NCBI RefSeq assembly: GCF_000297025.1
Contig: NZ_CAKD01000013.1
Location: 112,071-176,070, forward strand
DNA length: 64,000 bases
Direction of reading: 5' to 3'
Source of the DNA: Lactobacillus pasteurii DSM 23907 = CRBIP 24.76
GTDB lineage: Bacteria > Bacillota > Bacilli > Lactobacillales > Lactobacillaceae
The position numbers and the translations under genes were made by a program. The notes beneath the pieces were generated by a model that did no database searches, had not been told where the DNA came from, and saw only the letters and a program-made list of their open reading frames with translations. How positions within the stretch are numbered: position 1 is the first letter of the stretch; each line of letters opens with the position of its first letter. Of this stretch, positions 9,301 through 17,978 are shown piece by piece.

Positions 9301-10124
9301 ACTGGGACCCACGCAATTTAGCAAGTCATGCTAATAATGTAAAGGACAAGATTGGTAGCAAAGATATCAATAAGGATAGTTTGCTAAAGGGTTACTACGA
9401 TCCAGGTTACGATTCTAATAAGGGATTCAAAGTAGATGTATACAATGATCTGCCAAGACTGGATCCTTATGAAAAATTGGCTGATGGTTCATACAAATTA
9501 ACGGTTACCATCTATGAAGAAAAAGATGATGGCAGTTTAGTTGAAGTGCCAAAAGTTGATTTGACTAGACCTGGTAAATATACGGTGATTTACAGCCGAG
9601 TATTCTATGGGGATGAAAGAAAGCCAGTTAGTGATTATGTTACAGCCGAAAAGCGTCTAGAAGCAGATAGTACTGGCAAAGCTGGTGAGTTAATTCTTAA
9701 TAAGAGCCGGGTAATCGTTTTGCCAAGAGTAATTCCTACACCAGATCCTGACAATCCGGTTGATCCGACTACACCAGAAACCCCAGATAATCCAACTACA
9801 AATCCAGAGCTTCCACAAACTGAGACGGATGAAGAAAAGTTAACGGTTGAAGATCAAGATAAAGCTTCAAACCAAAATGGCAAAAATGATCAGGCAAAAG
9901 ATGACAAAGTTACTGTTGATCATGAAAAGATCAAGCTGGTAGCTAAAGATGAAGAGAAAAATGCTGCTATTAGAGATTTAGCAACTGACTCAAATGCTCA
10001 AAAATTGCCAGAAACTGGCGAAAAGAAAAATCCAGTAATTTGGGGATTTATTCTAGCCCTAGTCAGTTTGCTAACATTATTTGGCATCGACCTACGGCAA
10101 AAAGATCAATCTAGTGAAAATTAA
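6399..10124 (+). CDS. YSIRK/LPETG cell-wall-anchored surface protein with three long repeats
   Basis: This 1241-residue exported protein starts with a YSIRK-type signal (KYPKYTLRKLTIGLTSVIVG, then a site near AHAAEE). It ends with a sortase signal: LPETG at about 1203, a hydrophobic helix and a charged tail. After an acidic linker come three divergent modules, beginning near residues 158, 383 and 591. Each opens with a YL(K/T)FK.KDGKDY..(A/P)YL strand pattern and later contains a conserved L.Y..IDPNS(F/L)EL segment. A long unique region and a Pro/Thr-rich wall-spanning segment follow. The module is not one I can name; an adhesive beta-sandwich is inferred. The start follows AAAGAGG 9 bases upstream and matches the YSIRK consensus. 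Likely role: attachment to host or matrix glycans. Confidence 0.9.
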   Translation: MRFEKYPKYTLRKLTIGLTSVIVGTIILTSHNAHAAEENVASIANVETMENVLNNSPNTPVENNQNIETASQQAASNEATINAVDETNLSTDDGIQAATTPTTLPVDPDANQTAEDPLKLDKPSDIKSDQDPTNPIVKEDTNAEGKPNDQLIVSDEKVANPSEYAVYLTFKDKDGKDYTTAYLKNGNYTVELDSTKIDFSTLVLNFYYKSTDTAHETKASLLMRFNSNLKIDSSRLNGDITINSKSDSPYQLVYLASNKYMTYDELTAAGKDLKSVTYAWFRWEEKSKGKVLAPGDVLKWQIPVLYTGKTEGATAVQVTNNYGGKQGRGGWANFKFQELYPEIPVDKPSDVPVVQPGEDVDSPMTFEEAVDPSKLAEWQTLPNNSQVVAYLKFQGLDGKEYVMPYLNGLTPELHLDYDKIDPNSFELVLNYRNTSSTNDVSFISSWNSKDFKVNTDKMAAEPEQVTGSGKKYNLTYKLGVNPYLTFAEFLNKAGSLDRLEGVAIKDKINSRDSIQVKIPLKYVGNGRTRDSFGFYTKYQKVIFDRDPAEIAIDQPTGGRDNNDHDSTNPIVLKNYDQVKDADLSRWFEYAKGKATIYLKFKGKDGKDYVTPYLSGSGRNVTTPDFLIDYSQIDPNSLELVVLYQNGDENHDPYLLVDFNKIYGKTGYQVDPSRHADLKWTAESKLHNDYEFYYYLNDGKERSLAETVADNMTVTDLRGLRLKGKQIEANDLVKFTIPLLYKGDHVDRGGIAMSSYKNGGGILDVRMAKPMYNFDEINMYLYPTVKYADIDENGEIVAKQWIHNEELDKILNDAIKNGDLSWDDLLIWDNYGHLFNGGDDYDPFRTDYTGVYDPSERTIYSTTQTFLNLKEIQRYLSVHGYTVQFAKNTHADDHLEPMQIYAYDNNQLKMLYEENTGDDKGEIGNPDNPTGKKAIRFYFSVIPSIIVNDTITYYAGDPNNPKDANGNFYWDPRNLASHANNVKDKIGSKDINKDSLLKGYYDPGYDSNKGFKVDVYNDLPRLDPYEKLADGSYKLTVTIYEEKDDGSLVEVPKVDLTRPGKYTVIYSRVFYGDERKPVSDYVTAEKRLEADSTGKAGELILNKSRVIVLPRVIPTPDPDNPVDPTTPETPDNPTTNPELPQTETDEEKLTVEDQDKASNQNGKNDQAKDDKVTVDHEKIKLVAKDEEKNAAIRDLATDSNAQKLPETGEKKNPVIWGFILALVSLLTLFGIDLRQKDQSSEN

Positions 10125-10130
10125 TAGTAA

Positions 10131-10167
10131 AAAACGGAACGATCATTTTTTCGATTGTTCCGTTTTT
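10131..10167. terminator. Bidirectional terminator between convergent genes
   Basis: AAAACGGAACGATC pairs with GATTGTTCCGTTTT; A and T runs flank both sides, so it can stop the surface-protein gene and the oppositely oriented oxidoreductase gene. Confidence 0.88.
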
Positions 10168-10177
10168 GTATCTAATT

Positions 10178-11245
10178 TCACAAATCACTAGTGGTATATT
10201 TTTTAACCGCAGGGACAATTTTTTCGCCTAACATGTAAATTGTATCCATTACTTTTTCAAAAGGTAAAGCACCAAAATCGATTTCTGCCATGTAGCGTTG
10301 ATTATTGAAAATTTCGTGTTGGTAGAGGATTTTTTCTAAAATTTCTTGTGGGCTGCCAAGCACCATTACATCATCTGGCTCGCTGCTATGTTCGAAAATC
10401 CGTTTATTGAAGGTATCGCCGTTAGCTAGCATAATTCCATTGTTTAGGTAAGGATAAAATTCTTCTTTAGCAGTTTCGGCATCTTTAGCAGTATATAGCA
10501 ATCCAGCAGTAGTCAAAGGATAATCGTCAGGATTAAAGCCATTTGCTTCTAGACTGTTGCGCCAAGCATCAATTGATCGCTCAAAGATGCGAATATCGCC
10601 ACCGAGCATAGCGATCATCATTGGCACGCCTTTTTTGCCAGCTTTAATTGCACTAGCGGCAGGTCCGCCAACAGCACGCCAAATTGGCATTTTGCCAGTC
10701 AATGGCCGAGGCAAGACTTCCGCATCCTCAAGTGGGGCACGGAATTTGCCTTGCCAAGTCACTTTTTCGTTTTCATTGATTTGTCTTAAGAGATCAAATT
10801 TTTCTTCGAAAAGTTCTTTATAATCATCGATGTTGTAGCCAAGTAGCTTGAAAAGCCCAACTCTAGAAGCTCGGCCAGCAGTAATTTCTGCTCGTCCGCC
10901 AGAGATTAGGTCTAAAGTCGCAAAGTTTTCGTAAATGCGAACGGGATCGGAAGTTGAAGCAATGGTAGCAGCTGAGCCGATCTTAATATTTTTAGTTTGC
11001 TGGGCAATTGCACCTAGAATAACGGCATGAGCCTGACTGACAAAGTATTCTTGATGACTTTCGCCTAAGTTGAAGACATCAAGTCCAGCCTCGTCGGCTA
11101 ATTTTGCCATTTCGATAATTTGTTTAATTCGCTCTTGTGGCGAAATACGTTTACCCGTATGAGGATCAGGCATGTGCTCGCCTAAGGTATAAATTCCTAA
11201 TTCTAAGCCTTTGCTTGGATCAATTCGAAAATCTTTCATGGACAT
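10178..11245 (-). CDS. LLM-class flavin-dependent oxidoreductase (luciferase-like monooxygenase fold)
   Basis: This 355-residue protein has the bacterial luciferase-like TIM-barrel fold. Motifs include AGLDVFNLGESHQEYF near the N-terminus, IKIGSAATIASTSDPVRIYENFATLD and GRAEITAGRAS, the segments that hold FMN in this family. Such enzymes use FMNH2 or F420-type cofactors to oxidise small organics; in lactobacilli substrates are unknown and roles in oxidative or electrophile stress are usually assumed. The ATG at 11245 has AAAGAAGG 8 bases upstream. A second family member of similar length lies at 32139-33197, and both genes share an identical operator-promoter (see 11267-11317), so they are probably co-regulated. 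No flavin reductase partner is adjacent. Confidence 0.9.
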   Translation of the reverse strand: MSMKDFRIDPSKGLELGIYTLGEHMPDPHTGKRISPQERIKQIIEMAKLADEAGLDVFNLGESHQEYFVSQAHAVILGAIAQQTKNIKIGSAATIASTSDPVRIYENFATLDLISGGRAEITAGRASRVGLFKLLGYNIDDYKELFEEKFDLLRQINENEKVTWQGKFRAPLEDAEVLPRPLTGKMPIWRAVGGPAASAIKAGKKGVPMMIAMLGGDIRIFERSIDAWRNSLEANGFNPDDYPLTTAGLLYTAKDAETAKEEFYPYLNNGIMLANGDTFNKRIFEHSSEPDDVMVLGSPQEILEKILYQHEIFNNQRYMAEIDFGALPFEKVMDTIYMLGEKIVPAVKKYTTSDL

Positions 11246-11266
11246 GGATATAGCCTTCTTTCTGCT

Positions 11267-11289
11267 TTTACTTACTTTTAGTAAGTAAA
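11267..11289. promoter_or_regulatory. Perfect 23-bp palindromic operator over a flavin oxidoreductase start site
   Basis: Nine-base arms TTTACTTAC and GTAAGTAAA are separated by TTTTA. The element lies directly downstream of and touches the -10 of the minus-strand promoter (11289-11317). The same 23 bases occur at 33233-33255 before the second family member. Likely a repressor site; the repressor is not identifiable here. Confidence 0.82.
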
Positions 11290-11317
11290 TTATAAAACGT
11301 GAAAATTAAAAATGCAA
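11289..11317 (-). promoter_or_regulatory. Promoter of the first LLM flavin oxidoreductase
   Basis: On the minus strand TTGCAT (11317-11312) and TATAAT (11294-11289) are separated by 17 bases. The predicted transcription start falls inside the 23-bp palindrome. Confidence 0.72.
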
Positions 11318-11457
11318 ATAGAAAAAATTCCAACTTTTACCGTGCTATATTTGAAAATCATTTCACAAAGTTAAATACGTATTTTCCCGGAAAAATAAAA
11401 TTTCTAGTATTTTCTATTTGCCATTTCACAAAAGCTGTGGTTAAATAACAAATGTAA

Positions 11458-11471
11458 TGATAACGCTTTCA
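11458..11471. promoter_or_regulatory. cre box (CcpA site)
   Basis: TGATAACGCTTTCA fits the cre consensus TGWNANCGNTNWCA at every fixed position. It lies 42 bases before the FAD-dependent dehydrogenase start, consistent with carbon catabolite control of that gene. Confidence 0.8.
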
Positions 11472-11512
11472 TAAAATGAAAGATCCAAACTTAGAAAGTG
11501 GGAATAAAAAAT

Positions 11513-12925
11513 ATGAAGTACAATGAATTAACTGCTCAAGATATTGAAACTTTACGTGGCTTTATTGCTGATCCAGAACGCTTTATTACTGAACCTACTG
11601 AACACTGGGATCACGACCAATTCAAAGTTGTGCGTGCAATGCCAAAATTAGTTATTCAACCTGTAACTAACGAAGAAGTACAACAAGTTGTTAAATATGC
11701 TAGCGATCACCACCTTCCATTAGTACCAAGAGGTAACTCAACTGGTTTGATGGGTGCTAACTTGACTATCAAGGGTGGTATCTCACTTGACATGGTTAAG
11801 ATGAACCAAGTTCTTGAATACGATCCTGATTCATTGACCATGACTGTGCAAGCAGGTATTCGTTTAAGAGACTTAGAAGCATACTTAGCTGATAAGCCAT
11901 TTACTTACATGCCAGCTCCAGCCATGCACTGGGCTACTATCGGTGGTAATGTTGATACTAACGCTGGTGGTTTGAAGGCTGTTAAGTACGGCGTAACTCG
12001 TGAACACATCCGTGAATTAAAAGTTGTTTTGACTGACGGCAAGCTTTACAAGTTTGGTGCTAAGGCAGTTAAATCAGCATCTGGCTACTCAATGAAGGAC
12101 CTTATTATTGGTTCTGAAGGTACTTTAGGTATCGTGACTGAAGTGACTGTGCGACTAGTTCCACGTCCTAAGAACAGCATCAACGCAATTATTCCATTCC
12201 CAACTTTAACCCAAGCAATTGAATCAGTTCCTGCAATTTTGGCTTCAGGTGTAATTCCTACAACTGTTGAATTTATGGGTCGCAAGGTACTTGATCTTTG
12301 GGAAAACTACTCAGGCCAAGAATTCCCAATTAAAGAAGGTAACGGCTTTATTATCGTAGGTCTTGATGCCTTCACTAATGAAGAAATTCAAGCAGAATTG
12401 AAAGAAATCTTGGAAGTTGTAAAGGAAAAGGGTGCTGGTGAAGCAATCGTCCTTAACGCTGATGATGAACAAGCTAAGTTGATCTGGAAGGCTCGTGAAG
12501 AATTGCTTCTAGCTATTCAAAAGTCAACTCCTAAGATGGACGAAGTTGACGTCTGTGTACCAATCAACAAGATTCCAAATGTTTTGAACAGAATCGAAGA
12601 ATTGGAACAAGAGCTCAAGATGAGAATTCCTAACTTTGGTCACGCTGGCGACGGTAACTTGCACATTTACCTTTGCTCAGATGGAGACAGTGACGAAGTA
12701 TACGAAGAAAAGTGCCACACTGTGATTAGCGAACTTTACAAGTTGACTAAGGAACTTGATGGTAACATGTCAGGTGAACACGGAATTGGTTATGCACGTA
12801 AAGATTTCTTCGATGACTTCTATGGTGAAGACTACACTAACTTACTACGTAAGGTTAAGGGCTTGCTTGATCCAAATGGTGTAATCAACCCAGACAAGAT
12901 CTTCCCACTTGAACCAAAGAACTAA
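11513..12925 (+). CDS. FAD-dependent 2-hydroxyacid dehydrogenase (GlcD / D-lactate dehydrogenase type)
   Basis: This 470-residue protein is a vanillyl-alcohol-oxidase-fold flavoenzyme that oxidises 2-hydroxyacids such as D-lactate or glycolate. The FAD_binding_4 domain covers about residues 35-215 (PRGNSTGLMGANL, then IGGNVDTNAGG). The C-terminal oxidase domain contains NFGHAGDGNLH and SGEHGIGYARKDFF, the conserved substrate and cofactor segments of GlcD/DLD proteins. ATG 11513 is chosen over an in-frame GTG at 11498, which has no ribosome site; the site for 11513 is a weak AAGTGGGA. The cre box upstream suggests repression by preferred sugars, which fits lactate re-oxidation after sugar exhaustion. 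Its codon choice is unusually biased towards frequent codons, suggesting high expression. A terminator follows. Confidence 0.92.
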   Translation: MKYNELTAQDIETLRGFIADPERFITEPTEHWDHDQFKVVRAMPKLVIQPVTNEEVQQVVKYASDHHLPLVPRGNSTGLMGANLTIKGGISLDMVKMNQVLEYDPDSLTMTVQAGIRLRDLEAYLADKPFTYMPAPAMHWATIGGNVDTNAGGLKAVKYGVTREHIRELKVVLTDGKLYKFGAKAVKSASGYSMKDLIIGSEGTLGIVTEVTVRLVPRPKNSINAIIPFPTLTQAIESVPAILASGVIPTTVEFMGRKVLDLWENYSGQEFPIKEGNGFIIVGLDAFTNEEIQAELKEILEVVKEKGAGEAIVLNADDEQAKLIWKAREELLLAIQKSTPKMDEVDVCVPINKIPNVLNRIEELEQELKMRIPNFGHAGDGNLHIYLCSDGDSDEVYEEKCHTVISELYKLTKELDGNMSGEHGIGYARKDFFDDFYGEDYTNLLRKVKGLLDPNGVINPDKIFPLEPKN

Positions 12926-12960
12926 AATATACTAATGTGAAAATCGCGAATAATAAGTTT

Positions 12961-12991
12961 AAAGGATCTGTTGATATAGCAGGTCCTTTTT
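12961..12991 (+). terminator. Rho-independent terminator of the FAD dehydrogenase gene
   Basis: AAAGGATCTG pairs with CAGGTCCTTT (one T-G pair) around TTGATATAG, followed by T residues. Confidence 0.78.
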
Positions 12992-13019
12992 ACTTTTTTG
13001 ACATGCATAAATAGTATGA

Positions 13020-13697
13020 ATGATAATAAAGCATAAATATTTAACATATAAGTTTTCTTTTCTTAAACTAAATGATATTGAAGTACAAGTTATGCCAGAA
13101 GATTTTTTGATTAACCGTGCAAATTTTTATTTATCGTTGCTTGATTTTGCTAAAAGGCCGACAGGTGAAAACTATGATAAGAACAAGGATGTAATTGTAA
13201 TTTTTGTTTGTATGTTTGATCCCTTCAATGAAAATCAAAAGTTATATCATTTTCGTATGTATGACCCCAAGTTAAACATGGAGTTATCTCCTAATAGGCA
13301 TATATTGTTTCTTAATTGTAAAGGAACTAAGTGTCGGGTGAATGCTAGTGTTCAAGGCTACATAGCTGCGATGAATGGAGATTTAAGTTCTACTGAACCA
13401 TTGGTTCAGTCTGTAAAAAATGATCTTGAGAAAATCTCACATAATAGGATTGAGGTGGCAAAGATTATGGAATTAAAGGAAAAGGAACGAGTAAGAGCTC
13501 AATACTATAAAAAAGAAGGCATTGATATGGAACGTCTGGTTGGTGTGAAGAAGTTAATTCGCACTATAATCAGAATTTCTAATGATGATGCTACTGCCTT
13601 TAACGAAGCAAAAGCTCAGTACGGAGACTACTACACTGATGATCAACTAAAAGAATTCATTGCCGAAGCTAGAAACAGGACCTTGCAAGAAGCATGA
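13020..13697 (+). pseudogene. 5'-truncated Rpn-family (PD-(D/E)XK transposase-like) nuclease remnant
   Basis: The 225-residue frame matches the middle and end of Rpn/PDDEXK_2 proteins, recombination-promoting nucleases annotated as putative transposases. It has a VIVIFVCMFDPF core strand, YHFRMYDPKLNMELSPNRHILFLNCKGTK, then an alpha-helical tail ending in a Glu/Lys-rich region. A complete member normally has 60-100 more N-terminal residues that start the nuclease core; these are absent, and no ribosome site precedes the first ATG. The 95 bases upstream hold only the previous gene's terminator. I therefore read it as an N-terminally deleted, probably inactive copy; expression as a short protein cannot be excluded. 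Confidence 0.6.
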
Positions 13698-13725
13698 TAT
13701 GCATAACTTTAGATAAAACTTGCAA

Positions 13726-13755
13726 AGTAGCGGAGAAATTTTCTTCGCTATTTTT
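13726..13755 (+). terminator. Rho-independent terminator
   Basis: AGTAGCGGAG pairs with CTTCGCTATT across AAATTTT, followed by a T run. Confidence 0.7.
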
Positions 13756-13774
13756 ATATTTCAAGGGTTATTTG

Positions 13775-13803
13775 TTGACAAAAAGTAAGCAAATTAGTAA
13801 CAT
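13775..13803 (+). promoter_or_regulatory. Sigma-A promoter of the complete oppA-like gene
   Basis: A consensus TTGACA (13775-13780) is followed after 17 bases by TAACAT (13798-13803), 38 bases before the coding start. Confidence 0.72.
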
Positions 13804-13840
13804 GTTTTTGTTAAAATTTAACAGTTAGATGGGGGATAAA

Positions 13841-15457
13841 ATGAAGATTAAAACAATCGTTGCAACCTTGATCACTGCTTCTGCTGCTTTGATCTTGGCT
13901 GCTTGTGGCAATAACAAGCAATCTAACAATTCTACTTCAAATAAGGTTATTAATTCAGAAGTTAATGCAGAATTGCAAACACTAGATCCAAGTAAATATT
14001 CGGATTCATCAAGTTCTGAAGCAATTCAAAACTCATACGAAGGTCTATACGCTTTTAACCAAAAGAACAAGCCAGTACTAGCTGGGGCAGAAAAGGTTAG
14101 CGTATCTAAGGACAAGAAGGTTTACACTTTCGCTTTAAGAAAAAATGCTAAATGGTCAAATGGTGATCCTGTTACTGCTCAAGACTATGTTTTTGGTTGG
14201 CAAAGAACTGCTGATCCTAAGACTGCATCACCAAACACAAGTCGCTTTGCCTTTATTGCTAATGGCGAAAAGGTTTCTAAAGGGGATGTAAAGCCAAGTC
14301 AATTGGGCGTTAAGGCTTTGGGCAAGTACAAGTTGCAAGTTACTTTGCAGCAGCCAATTGCTTATATCGACGAATTGTTGACAGGTATTCCATTCTTCCC
14401 ACAAGATAGCAAGTTGGTTCAAAAGTATGGCAAAGCTTACGGTACTTCTTCTGCTAAGGCAGTTTACAATGGGCCATTTACGGTTAATGGCTGGACTGGT
14501 TCAGATTTAAATTGGACTTACAAGAAGAACAAGTATTACTGGAATAAGTCAGCGGTTAAGTTGAACCAGGTTAATATGCAAGTTGTAAAAACTCCTAACA
14601 CTGCTATCAACTTGTATCGCGAATCAAAACTTGATTATGTTCCATTAAGTGGTAACTTTATTAAGCAATACCAAAACAACAAGAACTTCCACAAGCAATT
14701 GACGCCAATGATTGGTTACTTCGGCTTTAACACTAAGCGCAAGACGACTGGAAATGTTCATGTAAGACGTGCAATTGGCATGGCAGTTGATAAGAAGCTT
14801 TTAGTTAAAAATGTTATCTACGCTGGTGCACCATTAAATGGTATTGTTCCTGCTAACTTTGCCTTTAATACAGCAACTGGCAGCGACTACCGCAAGGATG
14901 CTGGCGACATGTTGCCATATGATGTAACTAAGGCTAGAGCTGAATGGAAGCAAGCACAAAAGACTTTGGGTAAAAAGATTACTATCGAATTACTAACAAG
15001 TGATACTGATGAATCTAAGTTAGTTGGGGAATTTTTGCAAAGTAATTTAATGAAGAATTTACCAGGTTTGACAATTAAATTAAGATCTATTCCTCTTAAG
15101 TCAAGATTGGCATCAACGACCGCTTATAATTTTGATGTTGTTTATGGTACTTGGTCACCAGATTTTGCTGATCCTGTAAACTTCATTGCTGATGGTGGAT
15201 CATACCACTTGTCAACTGATTACAAGAATAGCAAATATGAGCAAGACTTAGCCGATGCTGCTGGTAAGTATGCAACTGATCCTAAGAAGCGCTGGGATGC
15301 ATTGATTGATGCTGAAAAGCAAGTTGTACAAAAAGATGCCTTCATGGTACCTGTTTACCAAGGTGGTCAAGCATACTTATTAAGTTCAAGAGTTAAGAAT
15401 TTCCAAATTTCTCCTTATGGTGGAATTGTCTTCTACAAGAACGCTGAATTGAAATAA
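13841..15457 (+). CDS. Oligopeptide ABC transporter substrate-binding lipoprotein (OppA family)
   Basis: This 538-residue lipoprotein binds extracellular peptides. Residues 1-22 form a type II signal with lipobox LILAAC, so the mature protein is anchored through Cys. Family-5 binding-protein blocks follow: NAELQTLDPSKYSDSSS, DPVTAQDYVFGWQR, VYNGPFTVNGWTG, VRRAIGMAVDKKLL and a C-terminal VPVYQGGQAYL. ATG 13841 follows GGGGGA by 5 bases; an ATG at 13829 overlaps that ribosome site and would disturb the signal peptide. It is flanked by its own promoter and terminator and has no permease or ATPase genes beside it. It probably feeds a shared Opp translocator, like the paralogue that opens the window. 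Confidence 0.94.
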   Translation: MKIKTIVATLITASAALILAACGNNKQSNNSTSNKVINSEVNAELQTLDPSKYSDSSSSEAIQNSYEGLYAFNQKNKPVLAGAEKVSVSKDKKVYTFALRKNAKWSNGDPVTAQDYVFGWQRTADPKTASPNTSRFAFIANGEKVSKGDVKPSQLGVKALGKYKLQVTLQQPIAYIDELLTGIPFFPQDSKLVQKYGKAYGTSSAKAVYNGPFTVNGWTGSDLNWTYKKNKYYWNKSAVKLNQVNMQVVKTPNTAINLYRESKLDYVPLSGNFIKQYQNNKNFHKQLTPMIGYFGFNTKRKTTGNVHVRRAIGMAVDKKLLVKNVIYAGAPLNGIVPANFAFNTATGSDYRKDAGDMLPYDVTKARAEWKQAQKTLGKKITIELLTSDTDESKLVGEFLQSNLMKNLPGLTIKLRSIPLKSRLASTTAYNFDVVYGTWSPDFADPVNFIADGGSYHLSTDYKNSKYEQDLADAAGKYATDPKKRWDALIDAEKQVVQKDAFMVPVYQGGQAYLLSSRVKNFQISPYGGIVFYKNAELK

Positions 15458-15469
15458 GAATATTCAATC

Positions 15470-15514
15470 AAAAAGGTCTCAAGAGTCTATAAATAGATTC
15501 TGAGGCCTTTTTTG
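15470..15514 (+). terminator. Rho-independent terminator of the oppA-like gene
   Basis: A long hairpin in which AAAAGGTCTCA pairs with TGAGGCCTTTT and an inner GAGTCTA pairs with TAGATTC, followed by a T run. Confidence 0.88.
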
Positions 15515-15589
15515 GCGTTGATCTTTCTACCAAAATTTCAGGAATTAGGCTAAGATTAAGAGAGTCAGTAAAAGAAAGGTAGGGATGAA

Positions 15590-15949
15590 ATGTCGAAAGA
15601 TTACGGGAAAAACTGGGTCGAAATAACGCCTGGGTTGATCAGTATTTTGAGAAAGCGGAAAACTTATTTTGTCTTCGATTATAAAGTTAACGATGGCTAT
15701 TTACTTGATCACTATTTAGTAAAGCATTAAGTTGCAGTAAAGTATCCCAAAAAGGGCGAGTTTGTTAATCCAAAATTTCCTAGCGTTGTTGCCTACCCGA
15801 TAAGATTTATAGCTAAGGACGAAAAGAAAGTCCAAGTAGCCTTGGATGAATTGTACAAGCAATGTTTGTTGTTTGAAGATGGGCCTAATTATCGTGAAGC
15901 GATAAAGTTTATTTCAAAAGATTTTGCTAAGGAAGATAAAAGTATATAA
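15590..15949 (+). pseudogene. Hypothetical protein interrupted by an in-frame stop
   Basis: The frame starts at ATG 15590 behind AGAAAGGTAGGG and would encode 119 codons, but codon 47 is TAA at 15728. Coding character continues beyond it without other stops: charged, Lys-rich, with KYPKKGEFVNPKFPSVVAYP and a helical C-terminus. I recognise no domain. A single substitution could create the stop (for example a CAA or GAA codon becoming TAA), so it is probably a recently disabled gene. The 46-residue first part alone is unlikely to fold. A terminator follows at 15973-16015. Confidence 0.6.
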
Positions 15950-15972
15950 GTTATTGAAAATCAAGTAATATC

Positions 15973-16015
15973 AGACCTATATAGCCAAGATGTATGGCTT
16001 TTATGGGTCTTTTTT
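15973..16015 (+). terminator. Rho-independent terminator
   Basis: AGACC pairs with GGTCT and inner TAGCC with GGCTT, followed by TTTTTT. Confidence 0.7.
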
Positions 16016-16100
16016 GGTTATAATTATTGGTGAAAATTTATTGTATAGAATAGTCTTTTAATAAAGTCTGCAACTGTTTTTGAAGAAGGAAGATTAATCG

Positions 16101-17921
16101 ATGAAAAAGATAGAAGGTTCACCAAAAAATCTCAAACAGCTTTTACAAAATACAAAATATTCCATTCATTATTATCAACGTGAATACATGTGGCAGAGAA
16201 AACATATTGAAGAGCTGATTGATGATTTGACTTCGGAATTCTTGAAGTATTATCATTCAAATGACTCGAGACCAGCGGTTGCTGATTACGGATCATATTT
16301 TATGGGTTCTATTGTATTAGCAGGAAAAGATAATGCGATTATTGATGGACAGCAGAGATTCACATCTTTGACGTTGCTTTTGATCTATTTGAATAATAGA
16401 TTGAAATCGATTGGTCAGACTTATAATATGATTGAGACAATGATTTTTTCTGAATCTTTTGGAACAAAATCGTTCAATATAAATGTCGAAGATCGTCAAG
16501 AATGTATGGAAGCAATTTTTAATGACTCAGATTTCGATGTTACAGGTGCAGGTGAATCTGTCCGAAATCTGTACGGAAGATACCAAGATATCAATGAGAT
16601 CTTTCCAGATGATATTACTGATGAAATTCTTCTTCATTTCTGCGATTGGCTTGCTGAGAAAGTATTTTTTATAGAAATTGTAGCAACTACAGAACAAGAT
16701 GCACATAAGATCTTTGTTACAATGAATGATCGTGGACTAAGTTTGACTTCTACTGAGATGTTGAAAGGTTATTTGCTTTCAGAGATAAAATCTGACTCTA
16801 TACGAGAAAAAATGAATGATCTTTGGAAAGATAGGGTTCTCAGCTTGAAGAAGGATGATGAGAAGGGTGACGAGACCTTTATTAAAGCATGGCTGAGAGC
16901 CCATTATGCAGAGACTATAAGAGAGACTAAGGTTGGTGCAGTAAATAAGGATTTCGATATTATTGGCGTGTCTTTCCATAGGTGGGTTAGAGATGAAAAG
17001 AGTAAATTAGGGCTAAATACTTCAGAGGACTTCGAGTTATTTATCAAAAAATTTGCTAGGTTTGCCGAAATATATGAATATATTCGCAAAGCAGAAACAA
17101 CATATTCTGATGAAACTAAGTATGTATATTACAATGCAAGAATAAATTTCACTTTGCAACCATTATTACTTTTGGCGCCGATTTGTTATGAGGATTCGTG
17201 GTCGGTGATTACAGAAAAAATCAGCCTAGTAGCAAGATACATCGACGTCTTGATTATATCGAGAGTTTCAAATTATCGTTCAGTTGATTACAGTACAATA
17301 AAGAAAGCTATTTTTAAAGTAATAAAAGATATTCGGATGATAGATATTCCTACATTAAAGGCAAAACTTGATGCACAATATGTTGATTTAAATTTTGATC
17401 CTGTAAAGGCATTTACAGAGCTGAAATTGAATAGTTTTACAAAGAGATATATCAAAAATATTTTGGCACGTGTGGCTGGATATATTGAAGAACAGACAGG
17501 CATAGCTTCAAATTACTGCAATTACATGGATACTAATACAAAGAATCCATATGAAATTGAACATATAATTCCAAACCATTATGAATGGTATATATCCGAA
17601 TATAATGATCCAGATGACTTTAAACGATGGAGAAATAGTGTAGGAGCACTATTACTTTTGCCAAAGAGTATCAATGCAAGTCTTAATGATTCTAAGTATG
17701 ATTACAAGCTTACTAAGTATTGTTCCAATGAGGGTAATATTTATACTGAGTCTCTTGGTGATATTGCATATCAGAACAATCCTAAATTTAAAAAGTTTAT
17801 TGCAGAACATAATCTAGGTTTTGAATCATACGATAACTTTGGAAAAGATGAAATCAAAAAGAGAACATCTGTATTAATACAACTGGTTAAACTTATTTGG
17901 AATGATGAGATGTTCAAGTAA
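16101..17921 (+). CDS. DUF262-DUF1524 (GmrSD-like) restriction/defence protein
   Basis: This 606-residue protein joins an N-terminal DUF262 domain to a C-terminal DUF1524 HNH nuclease domain, the architecture of single-chain GmrSD-type (type IV) restriction enzymes that attack modified phage DNA. The DUF262 part shows YQREYMWQ near residue 27 and the family motif DGQQR at about 82-86, linked to NTP hydrolysis. The HNH part has EHIIPNH (His about 488) and a later NSVGALLLLPKSINASLND block supplying the remaining active-site residues. The family function is known; activity here is inferred. It has a good ribosome site (GAAGGAAG) and its own terminator, uses many AGA and ATA codons and looks AT-richer than neighbours, suggesting acquisition. 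An HsdR remnant lies next to it. Confidence 0.85.
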   Translation: MKKIEGSPKNLKQLLQNTKYSIHYYQREYMWQRKHIEELIDDLTSEFLKYYHSNDSRPAVADYGSYFMGSIVLAGKDNAIIDGQQRFTSLTLLLIYLNNRLKSIGQTYNMIETMIFSESFGTKSFNINVEDRQECMEAIFNDSDFDVTGAGESVRNLYGRYQDINEIFPDDITDEILLHFCDWLAEKVFFIEIVATTEQDAHKIFVTMNDRGLSLTSTEMLKGYLLSEIKSDSIREKMNDLWKDRVLSLKKDDEKGDETFIKAWLRAHYAETIRETKVGAVNKDFDIIGVSFHRWVRDEKSKLGLNTSEDFELFIKKFARFAEIYEYIRKAETTYSDETKYVYYNARINFTLQPLLLLAPICYEDSWSVITEKISLVARYIDVLIISRVSNYRSVDYSTIKKAIFKVIKDIRMIDIPTLKAKLDAQYVDLNFDPVKAFTELKLNSFTKRYIKNILARVAGYIEEQTGIASNYCNYMDTNTKNPYEIEHIIPNHYEWYISEYNDPDDFKRWRNSVGALLLLPKSINASLNDSKYDYKLTKYCSNEGNIYTESLGDIAYQNNPKFKKFIAEHNLGFESYDNFGKDEIKKRTSVLIQLVKLIWNDEMFK

Positions 17922-17936
17922 TCACAATAGGCATGC

Positions 17937-17978
17937 AAAAAGGCCCCTAGAGCGTTTGATCGACTCTTGGGGCTTTTT
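17937..17978 (+). terminator. Rho-independent terminator after the DUF262 gene
   Basis: AAAAGGCCCC and AGAG pair with CTCT and GGGGCTTTTT around a short loop. Confidence 0.85.
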
